From Flavobacteriales bacterium (GTDB lineage Bacteria > Bacteroidota > Bacteroidia > Flavobacteriales_F > PHOS-HE28): a DNA stretch of 54,269 nt. Under the pieces are notes generated by a model. That model saw only the letters and a program-made list of their open reading frames with translations. It had not been told where the DNA came from and ran no database searches. A program made the position numbers and the translations under genes. Location: NCBI GenBank assembly GCA_024103275.1, contig JAGFIV010000038.1, positions 1 to 54,269 on the forward strand, in the 5' to 3' direction. This document shows, in pieces, positions 1-12,000 of this stretch. Within the stretch, counting starts at the first letter, position 1, and every line of letters begins with the position of its first letter.

Positions 1-1
1 C

Positions 2-3000
2 GGCGGCACGGGCACCTACAGCCCGGCCAATGCACCAATCGCCACCTACACGCCCACGGCCACGGAGATCGCCAACGGCAGTGTGACGCTGACGCTGACC
101 ACCACCGGCAACGGCAACTGCCTGGCCGCCACCAGCAGCCGCACCATCAGCTTCACCCCGGCACCCATCGTGGATGCCGGCACCAACGGTACGGTATGCG
201 CCAATAACGCGGCCATCAGCCTGAACGGCAGTGTGATCGGCGCTTCCGGAGGCACCTGGAGCGGCGGCACCGGCACCTACAGCCCGAACGCCAACAGCCC
301 CACAGCCTCCTACACGCCCAGCGCGGCGGAGATCACCGCAGGGACGGTGACCCTGACCTTGACCTCCACCGGAAACGGCACCTGCAACCCGGTGACCGAC
401 CAGGTGACCTACACCATCACTCCTGCTCCCACAGCCAACGCCGGCGCGAACCAAACGCTCTGCGCCAACAATGCCGTGGCCAACCTCAACGGCAGCTTCA
501 CCGGCGCCACCGGCGGCGTGTGGAGCGGCGGCGCGGGCAGCTTCGACCCCAGCACCACCAACATGGCTGTCACCTACACGCCCACGGCGACGGAGATCGC
601 CAACGGCAGCGTGACGCTGATGCTGACCACCACCGGCAACGGCAACTGCAACGCCGTGAGCGACCCGGTGACGATCAACTACACCGCCGCACCCTCCGTG
701 TATGCGGGCGCCAACAGCTCGGTGTGTGCCAACAACGCCGCCATCGCCCTGAACGGGATCGTATCCGGCGCCAGCGGCGGGGTATGGAGCGGTGGTGCGG
801 GCAGCTACAACCCGGGCAACACCACCCCCACGGCCACCTATACGCCCACGGCCTCGGAGATCGCCGCAGGCAGCGTGACGCTCACCCTCACCAGCACAGG
901 CAACGGCAACTGCAACGCCGTGAGCAGCAGCCGCACCATCACCTTCACGCCGGCGCCCATCGTGGATGCGGGCACCAACTCCTCCGTGTGCGCCAACGCA
1001 CCGGCCATGAGCCTCAACGGCAGCATCCTCGGCGCCACGGGCGGCATCTGGAGCGGCGGCGCGGGCACGTTCAACCCGAACAACACCACGCTCAACGCAA
1101 CCTACACGCCCACGGCGGCTGAGATCAGCGCAGGCACGGTTACCCTCACCCTCACCAGCGCCGGCAACGGCAACTGCAATGCCGTGAGCGACCAGGTAAC
1201 CTGGACCATCACCCCCGCGCCCACCGTGAACGCCGGCCTGGACCGCACCGTGTGCGGCAACAACGCCGCGGTGACCCTCAACGGCAGTTTCACCGTGGCC
1301 ACCGGCGGCATTTGGACCGGCGGTACGGGCAGCTTCGATCCCAGCACCACCAACATGAACGCCAGCTACACGCCCAGCGCGGCGGAAGTGGCGGCGGGCT
1401 TTGCCACGCTCACCCTCACCACCACGGGCAACGGCCTGTGCAATGCCGTGAGCGACCAGATGACGATCACCCTGACCCCGGCACCCACGGCCAATGCCGG
1501 GGCCAACAGCTCGGTGTGCGCCAACAATGCGGCCATCGCCCTGAACGGCAGCGTCACCGTGGCCACCGGCGGCATCTGGAGCGGCGGCACGGGTGTGTTC
1601 ACCCCGGACAACGCACACCTGATTACCAGCTACATGCCCACCGCGGCTGAGATCGCTGCCGGGCAAGTGACCTTGACGCTGACCACCACGGGCAACGGCA
1701 CCTGCCTGCCCGCCACCAGCAGCCGCACCATCACTTTCACGCCGGCACCGGTGGTGAACGCCGGTGTGGACGCCTCGGTGTGCGCCAACGCCCCGGCCAT
1801 GAGCCTCAACGGCAGCATCCTCGGCGCCACGGGCGGCATCTGGAGCGGCGGCGCGGGCACGTTCAACCCGAACAACACCACCTTGACCGCCACCTACACG
1901 CCCACCGCGGCTGAAATCACTGCGGGTACCGTCACCCTCACGCTGACCAGCGCCGGCAACGGCAACTGCAACGCCGTGAGCGACCAGGTGACCTGGACCA
2001 TCACCCCGGCGCCCACCGTGAGCGCGGGCCCCGACCAGAACATCTGCTCCAACAATGCCGTGGCCACCCTGGCCGGCAGCTACACCGTGGCCTCCGGTGC
2101 CGTGTGGAGCGGCGGCGCGGGCACCTACAGCCCCGGAAACACCAGCGTGAACGCCACCTACACGCCCACCGCGGCGGAGGTGACGGCCGGTTTCGTGACG
2201 CTCACCCTCACCACCACGGGCAACGGCCTGTGCAATGCCGTGAGCGACCAGATGACCCTGCACTTCACCGCAGCGCCCACGGCCAATGCCGGTGCTGATG
2301 TGACGCGCTGCGCGAACAACGCCAACGTGGTGCTGGGCGGCAGCGTGGCCGGTGCCACGGGCGGCATCTGGAGCGGCGGCGCGGGATCGTACACGCCGAA
2401 CAACACCGACCTCAACGCCACCTACGCGCCCACGCCGGCCGAGATCAACGCGGGTATCCTCACCCTGACCTTGACCACCACGGGCAACGGTAACTGCTTG
2501 GCCGTCACCGACCAAAAGACCATCTCCTTCTCCCCGGCACCGGTGGTGGACGCGGGCACCAACGGCACCGTGTGCGCCAACATGCCGGGCATCAGCCTGA
2601 ACGGCAGCGTGACCGGCGCCACCGGCGGCACCTGGAGCGGCGGCAGCGGCACTTACAGCCCCAACGCCAACGACCTCAATGCCACCTACACGCCCAGCGC
2701 GGCTGAACGCACGGCGGGCGTGGTGACCCTGACGCTCACCAGCACCGGCAACGGCCTCTGCAACCCCGTGAGCGACCAGGTGACCTACACCATCACGCCC
2801 GCGCCCACGGTGAACGCCGGCGCGGACCAGGACATCTGCTCCAACAACGCCACCGCCACGCTCAACGGCAGCTTCACGCTGGCCACCGGCGTGGTGTGGA
2901 GCGGCGGCGCAGGCACCTACAGCCCCAGCGCCACCAGCCCCACGGCCACCTACACGCCCACGGCCACGGAGATCGCCAACGGCAGCGTTACGCTCACCCT

Positions 3001-6000
3001 CACCACCACCGGCAACAACAACTGCATGGCGGTGACCGACCAGGTGACCTTGAACTTCACGCCCGCCCCCACGGTGAACGCCGGCGCGGATGCGAGCGTC
3101 TGCGTGAACAACGCCAACGTGTCGCTGAACGGCAGCGTGACCGTGGCCAGCGGCGGCGTATGGAGCGGCGGCGCGGGTTCCTTCACGCCGAACAATACCG
3201 ACCTCAACGCCACCTACACGCCCACCCCGTCCGAGTTGGCGGGTGGCACGCTGACCCTGACGCTCACCAGCACGGGCAATGGCAACTGCAGCGCAGTCTC
3301 CGACAGCAAGGTGATCACCTTCACACCGGCACCGGTGGTGGATGCCGGTACCAACGGCACCGTGTGCGCCAACGCACCGGCCATGAGCCTGAACGGCAGC
3401 GTGAGCGGTGCCACCGGAGGCGTATGGAGCGGCGGCAACGGCACCTACAATCCGAACAACTTCACACTCAACGCGGTGTACACGCCCACGGCTGCTGAAC
3501 GCACGGCGGGCACCGTCACCCTCACGCTGACCAGCGCCGGCAACGGCAGCTGCAATGCCGTGAGCGACCAGGTGACCTGGACCATCACCCCGGCGCCCAC
3601 CGTGAATGCGGGCCCCGACCAAAGCTTGTGCTCCAACAACCCCGTGGCCACCTTGGCGGGATCGTTCACCGTGGCCACCGGCGCGGTGTGGAGCGGTGGC
3701 GCAGGCAGCTTCAGCCCCGACACCAACACGCTGAACGCCACCTACACGCCCACCGCCAGTGAAGTGGCCAACGGCAGCGTGACGCTCACACTGACCACCA
3801 CGGGCAACAACAACTGCGTGGCCGTAAGCGACCAGGTGACCCTGAACTTCACGCCCGCCCCGGTTGCCAATGCCGGAGCGGACGTTTCCGTATGTGCCAA
3901 CAATGCCGGCGTGGCGCTGGGCGGCAGCGTCAGCGTGGCCACCGGCGGCATCTGGAGTGGCGGCCTGGGTTCCTACACCCCGAACAATACCGACCTCAAC
4001 GCGACCTACGCGCCCACCCCGGCCGAGATCAACGCGGGCATCCTCACCTTGACCTTGACGACCACGGGCAACGGCAACTGCCTGGCCGTGACCGACCAGA
4101 AGACCATCTCCTTCACCCCGGCGCCGGTGGTGGATGCCGGTGCCAACGGCACGGTGTGCGCCAACCTGCCCGCCATCCCGCTGAACGGCAGCGTGACCGG
4201 CGCGGGCGGCGGTACCTGGACCGGCGCGGGCACCTTCAGCCCCAACGCCAACACACTGAACGCCACTTACACGCCCACCGTGGCGGAACGCAATGCCGGC
4301 ACCGTGACCCTCACGCTGACCAGCACCAGCAACGGCAACTGCAATGCGGTGAGCGACCAGGTGACCTGGAGCATCACCCCGGCACCCACCGTTAATGCGG
4401 GTGCCGACCAGAACATCTGCGCCAACAATCCGGCGGCCACGCTCAACGGCAGCTTTACGCTGGCCAGCGGCGTGATCTGGACCGGCGGCGCGGGCACCTT
4501 CAGCCCCGGTGCCACCAGCCCCACGGCCACCTACACGCCCACGGCGGCGGAGATCGCCAGCGGCAGCCTCACGCTGACGCTGTCCACCACCGGCAACAAC
4601 AACTGCCTGGCGGTGAGCGACCAGATGACCCTGCACTTCACGCCCGCACCGGTGGTGAACGCCGGTGCCGACGTGACCTTGTGCGTGAACAATGCCAACG
4701 TGGCGCTGAACGGTTCCGTTAGCGGCGCCACCGGCGGCGTGTGGAGCGGCGGCGCGGGTTCCTTCACCCCGAACAACACCACGCTGAACGCCACCTATAC
4801 GCCCACCCCGGCGGAACTGGCCGGCGGCACGCTTACGCTGACGCTGACCAGCACCGGCTTCGGCAATTGCATCGCGGTGAGCGACAGCAAGGAGATCACC
4901 TTCACCCCTGCACCGGTGGTGGATGCCGGTACCAATGGCACCGTGTGCGCCAACAACGCCACCATCACCCTGAACGGCAGCGTGACCGGTGCCGGCGGCG
5001 GCATCTGGAGCGGCGGCAACGGCACCTACAACCCGAACAACACCACGCTCAATGCCACCTACACGCCCACGGCGGCCGAGCGTGCCGCAGGCACCGTGAC
5101 CCTCACGCTGACCAGCGCCGGCAACGGCAACTGCAGCGCCGTGAGCGACCAGGTGACGTACACCATCACCCCGGCACCCACCGTGAATGCCGGTGCGGAC
5201 CAGAGCCTGTGCGCGAACAACCCCGTGGCCACCTTGGCCGGATCGTTCACCGTGGCCAGCGGCGTGGTCTGGAGCGGCGGTGCAGGCGCCTTCAACCCCA
5301 GCGCCACCAACGCCAACGCCACCTACACGCCTGATGCAAGCGAGATCGCAAACGGCAGCGTGACCCTGACGCTGACCACCACCGGCAACAACAACTGCGT
5401 GGCGGTGAGCGATCAAGTGACCCTGAACTTCACACCCGCGCCCACCGTGAATGCAGGTGCGGACGTATCGCTGTGCCGCAACAACGCGGACGTGGCCCTG
5501 AACGGGAGCGTGACCGTGGCCTCCGGCGGCATCTGGAGCGGCGGCGCGGGATCCTACACGCCGAACAACACCACGCTCAACGCCACCTACACGCCCACGG
5601 CGGCGGAACTGGCGGCGGGCACGCTCACCCTCACGCTCACCAGCACCGGCAACGGCAACTGCGGCGTGGTATCGGACAGCAAGGTGATCACCTTTACGCC
5701 CGCGCCCACCGTGGATGCCGGGTTGAACGGCACCGTGTGCGCCAACAACGCCGCCATCACCCTGAACGGTACGGTGAACGGCGCCACGGGCGGCATCTGG
5801 AGCGGCGGCACCGGCACCTACAACCCCAATAGCGGCACGCTGAACGCCGTGTACACCCCGAGCGCCGCGGAACGCACCGCCGGCAGCGTCACGCTGACGC
5901 TGACCACCGTGGGCAACGGCAACTGCTCCGCCGTGAGCGACCAAGTGACATACACGATCACCCCGGCCCCCACGGCCAACGCGGGCGCGGATCGTTCGCT

Positions 6001-9000
6001 GTGCGCCAACAACCCCGACGTCACCTTGTCCGGTGCCTTCACCGTGGCCACGGGCGGCATCTGGAGCGGCGGCAACGGCACCTACAACCCCGGCGCCAAC
6101 AACATGAGCGCGGTGTACACGCCCACGGCGGCGGAGATCGCCAACGGCACCGTGACGCTGACACTGACCACCACCGGCAACGGCCTCTGCAATGCAGCCA
6201 CGGACCAGGTGGTGCTCACCTTCACCGATGCGCCCTCGGCCAACGCGGGCCCTGATGTGACCGTGTGCGCCAACAACGCGGCCGTGGCCCTGAACGGCAG
6301 CGTGATGATCGCCACCGGTGGCACCTGGAGCGGCGGCGCGGGCATCTTCAGCCCCAACGCCAACACGTTGAACGCCACCTACACGCCCAGCGCGGCCGAC
6401 ATCGCCGCAGGCATGGTGGCCCTCACCCTTACCACCACCGGCAACGGCACCTGCACCCCCGCCACCGACACGCGCATCATCACCTACACGCCCGCGCCCA
6501 TCGTGAACGCCGGTGCGGACGGCACCGTGTGCGCCAACAATGCGGCCATCAGCCTGAACGGCACCGTGACCGGCGCCACCGGCGGCGTGTGGAGCGGCGG
6601 CAACGGCAGCTTCAGCCCCAACAGCATCACGCTGAACGCCACCTACACGCCCACGGCGGCGGAGATCGCGGCGGGCACCGTGACGCTCACCCTGACCAGC
6701 GCGGGCAACGGCCTGTGCAATGCGGTGAGCGACCAGGTGACCTTCACCATCACGCCTGCACCGACGGTGAACGCCGGCGCGGACCAATCGCTCTGCGGCA
6801 ACAACGCCAACGCCGTGCTGAACGCGGCCATCACCGTGGCCACCGGCGTGCAATGGAGCGGCGGCACCGGCCTCTACAGCCCGGGCAGCACCGCGCAGAA
6901 CATCACCTACACGCCCTCGGCGATCGAGATCGCCAACGGCTCGGTGACCCTGACGGCCACCACCACCGGCAACAGCAACTGCGCGGCGGTGAGCGACAAC
7001 GTCACCCTGACCTTCACGCCGGCGCCCTTGGCCAATGCGGGCCCCGACCAATCGGTGAGCGCGAACAATGCGGCCACCACGCTCGCCGGTTCCTACACCA
7101 TCGCCACGGGCATGGTGTGGAGCGGCGGCGCAGGCACGTACAACCCGGACAACACCACGCCCAATGCGGTGTACACGCCGACCGCCGCGGAGATCGCGGC
7201 GGGCAGCGTCACCCTCACGCTGACCACCACGGGCAACGGTGCGTGCGCGGCCTCCAGCGACCAGATGACGATCACCTTCACCGATGCGCCCACGGCGGAC
7301 GCCGGTCCTGACCAGACCATCTGCGCCAACAACGCGAGCGTGGTCCTCAGCGGCAGTGTCACCATCGCCACGGGCGGCATCTGGAGCGGCGGCACGGGCA
7401 CCTACAACCCCGGTGCCACCTCGCTGAACACCACCTACTTCCCCTCGGCAGCGGAAATCGCCGCCGGCACCGTCACCCTCACGCTCACCACCGTGGGCAA
7501 CGGCAACAGCAATCCCGTGAGCGACCAGGTGACCATCACCATCACCCCGGCACCCGTGGTGAACGCGGGGGCCAACCTGGCCACCTGCGCCAACCAGCCC
7601 ACCGCCCAACTGGCCGGTGTGGTGACCAACGCCACCGGCGGCGTGTGGAGCGGAGGATCGGGCACTTTCAACCCGAGCGCAAACAACCTGAACGCCACCT
7701 ACACGCCCACGCTGGGTGAGATCGCCGCAGGTACCGTGACGCTGACCTTGACCAGCACCGGCAACGGCCTCTGCAATGCGGTGAGCGATCAGGTGGTGAT
7801 CACCATCGCACCGGCACCCGTGGTGAATGCGGGTGTTGACCAGACGGTGTGCTCCAACAACGCCAACGTGCAACTGGCCGGTTCCGTCACCCATGCCGCG
7901 GGCGGCATCTGGAGCGGCGGCACCGGCGGGTTCTCGCCGAGCATCAACGCGCTGAACGCCGTGTACACGCCCAGTGCCACGGAACTGGCCAACGGCTCCG
8001 TGACCCTGACGCTCACCAGCACCGGCAACGGCAGCTGCGTGGCGGAGAGCGATGCCATGACCATCTACTTCTCGCAAAGCCCCGTGGTGAATGCCGGTGC
8101 CGACCGCACGGTCTGCGCCAACGACCCCACCGTGGTGCTGAACGGCTCGGTGACCATTGCCGGCGGCGGCGTATGGAGCGGAGGCACCGGCACCTGGACG
8201 CCGAACGCCAACACGCTCAACGCCACCTACCACCCCAGCCCCGCCGAAGTGGCGCTGGGCACGGCCACCCTCACGTTGACCTCCACCCAGAACGGGCTGT
8301 GCAACGCGGTGAGCGACCAGATGACCATCACCATCATCGCCTCGCCGGTGGCCAATGCGGGCAACGACATCTCCGTGTGCTCCAACAACGCCACGGTGCA
8401 GCTCGGTGCCTCGGTGACCGGCGCCGGCGGCGGCCAATGGAGCGGCGGTGCGGGCACCTTCACGCCCTCCATCGCCGACCTGAACGCGGTGTACACGCCC
8501 ACGGCGGCGGAGATCGCGGCGGGCACGCTCACCCTCACGCTCACCACCATCGGCAACGGCAACTGCGTGCCGGTGTCCGATAACGTGCAGATCACGTTCA
8601 CCGCCCCGCCCACGGCCAATGCCGGCACCGACGGTGTGTACTGCGCGAACAACGCGGCCATCGCCCTCAACGGTAGCGTGACCGTGGCCAATGGCGGTGC
8701 CTGGAGCGGCGGCGGCGGCACCTTTGCACCCGACGCCAACGCCCTCAACGCCGTGTACACGCCTTCGCAGGGCGAGATCGCGGCAGGCTTCGCGACGCTG
8801 ACCCTGACCACCACGGGCAACAACGGCTGCACCGCGGTGAGCGACCAGGTGACCTACACCTTCACCCCGGCACCCACGGCCAACGCCGGTGCGGATGCCA
8901 GCATCTGCGCCAACAACGCCACCGTGCAACTGAACGGGGCCATCACCGTGGCCACCGGCGCCCTGTGGAGCGGCGGCAATGGAACCTATTCGCCGAACAA

Positions 9001-12000
9001 CAGCGCGCTCAACGCGGTGTACGCGCCCACGGCGGCGGAGATCGCGACGGGCACGGTGACCCTGACGCTCACCACCGTGGGCAATGGCCTGTGCAATGCC
9101 GTGAGCGATCAAATGACCGTGACCATCACCCCGGCACCGGTGGTGGATGCGGGCCAGCCCCTGCAGAGCTGCGCCAACAACCCGAGCGTGCAACTGGCCG
9201 GTTCCGTGCAGAACGCCACGGGCGGCACCTGGAGCGGCGCGGGCACCTTCTCCGACCCGAACAGCCTGAGCGCCATCTACACGCCCAGCGCGGCTGAAGT
9301 GCTCGCGGGCACGGCCACCATCACCCTCACCAGCGCCGGCAACGGCCTGTGCAACGCGGTGAGCGACCAGGTGACCATCACCATCACCGACGCACCGGTG
9401 GTGGATGCGGGCGCCGCGCAGACGCTCTGCGCCAACAACGTGGCCGCCCAACTGGCGGGCAGCGTGGCCAACGCCACGGGCGGCGCCTGGAGCGGCGGCG
9501 CGGGCAGCTTCAGCCCCAACGCGAACACGCTCAACGCCGTGTACACCGCCAGCGCCGCTGAAGTGGCCGCCGGCAGCGTGTGGCTCTACCTCACCAGCAC
9601 CGGCAACGGTGGCTGCCTGGCCTCGCGGGATTCCGTGCTGCTGACCTTCACCCCGGCCCCCGTGGTGAACGCCGGCCTGGACGCCCATGTGTGTGCCAAC
9701 GATGCCGACGTGCAACTGGCCGGCAGCGTGACTGTGGCCTCAGGCGGTATCTGGAGCGGCGGTGCGGGCAGCTTCGCGCCCAATGCGCAGGACCTGAACG
9801 CCGTGTACACGCCGAGCGCGCTGGAGATCGCCGCCGGGCAGATCAACTTGGTGCTCACCAGCACCGGCAATGGCAACTGCACGGCCGTGAAGGACAGCCT
9901 GACGATCACCGTGGACCCCGTGCCGGTGGTGAACGCCGGGCCTGACCAGAACATCTGCGCCAACAACCCGGTCTTCCAGCTCAATGGTTTCGTGGGCAAT
10001 GCCCCGGGCGGCCAATGGAGCGGCGGCGCGGGCAACTACTTCCCGAGCAACACCTCCCTGGCGGTGCAATACACGCCCACGGCGGCGGAGATCGCGGCCG
10101 GGTCGGTCACCTTCACGCTGACCTCCACGGGCACCGTGTACTGCAATGCCGTCACCGACCAGATGACGGTGTACTTCACCGACTCCCCGGTGGTGAACGC
10201 CGGCGTGGACCAAAGCATCTGCGCGAACAACCCCGCCGTGCAACTGAACGGTGATGTATTGAACGCCAACGGCGGCGCCTGGACCGGCGGCAGCGGCAGC
10301 TTCAGCCCCTCGGCCAGCGTGCTCAGCCCCGTGTACACGCCCACGGCCGCGGAGCTCGCTTCGGGCAGCCTGAACCTGTACCTCACCAGCACGGGCAATG
10401 GCAACTGCATCGCCGTGCGCGACACCATCCAACTGACCTTCACGCCGGCTCCCACGGTGAACGCCGGCACGGACCTCAACGTGTGCTACAACAACCCCAC
10501 GGTGAACCTGAACGGCGCCAGCACCGTGGCCGGAGGCGTGCAATGGAGCGGCGGCCTGGGCAGCTACAGCCCCGATGCGCAAAACCCCGCAGCGCAGTAC
10601 ACGCTCACGCCCTTCGAGCTGCAGAGCGGCTCCGTGACGCTCACGCTCACCACCACGGGCAACGGCAACTGCCTGGCGGTGACCGACCAGATGACGATCA
10701 ACGTGACGCCCGCACCGGAAGTGAACGCCGGCGCGGACATCACCACCTGCTCCAACAGCCTGCAAGTGCCGCTGACCGGTACCGTGCAGGCCGGCGCCAC
10801 CATCGGCATGTGGAGCACCTCGGGCACCGGCACCTTCTTCCCGAGCGCCACCGACCTGAACGCCACCTACATGGCCAGCGCGCTGGATTCGCTCAACGGT
10901 ACCGTGGACCTGACCCTGACGGCCACCAACTACGGCCTGTGCAACGCGGTGAGCGATGTGATGACGCTGACCATCCTGCCCAACGCCGTGGCCAACGCCG
11001 GTCCCGACCAGAGCATCTGCGCCAGCGCGGCCACCGTGCAATTGGCGGGCTCCATCACGGGCAACGCCACACAAGGCCACTGGACCAGCACCGGTGCGGG
11101 CAGCTTCACGCCCAACGCCGATGACGCGAATGCCGTGTACCAACTGGCCCCTGGCGACGCTGCACTTGGCACGCTCACCTTCACTTGGAGCGTGAACAGC
11201 TGCGACAACGCCGCCGACCAGATGGTGCTGACCATCGTGCCGGTCTCCACGGTGAATGCGGGCGCCGACCAGACGGTCTGCTTCGGCAGCCTGAACGTGG
11301 TGGTCAACGGCCAAGTGGGCGGCGCATCCAACACAGGCGTGTGGAGCACCCTGGGCAGCGGCAGCTTCGCCAACCCGGCGGATGCTCTTTCCAACGTGTA
11401 CCAGGCCAGTGCGCAGGATTCCATCGCCCAAGGCGTGGACCTGGTGCTCATGGCCACCAACACCGGCAGCTGCGCCGCGGCCGCCGACACCCTGCACATC
11501 GCCATCCTTCCGGCGGGCACCGTGAGCGCAGGCGTTGACCAGACCTTCTGCGCCAACAACGCCAACGTGCAATTGGCAGGCACCCTCAGCGGCGATGCCA
11601 CCCAAGTGCAGTGGAGCACCTCCGGCACGGGCAGCTTCTACCCGAGCAGCACGGTGCTCACGCCCACCTACGTGCCCAGCGCCATCGACACGGCCATCGG
11701 CAGCCTCACGCTGACACTTTCCGCGGTGAACACCTGCAACAACGCGAGCGACGCCATGACGCTCACCCTCACCCCGGCGCCCTACGTGAACGCGGGCCCG
11801 GACCAGACCTACTGCGACCAGGTGAGCGTGTTCCCGCTGAGCGGCACCATCTCCGGCATCACCAACGTGGGCCAATGGACCACCACCGGCACCGGCACCA
11901 TCGCCAACGCCGGATCGCTGAACACCACGTACACGGCCAGCGCCGCGGACATCGCCGCCGGGCAGATCACCTTCACGCTCACCTCGCTGAACAACGGCAA

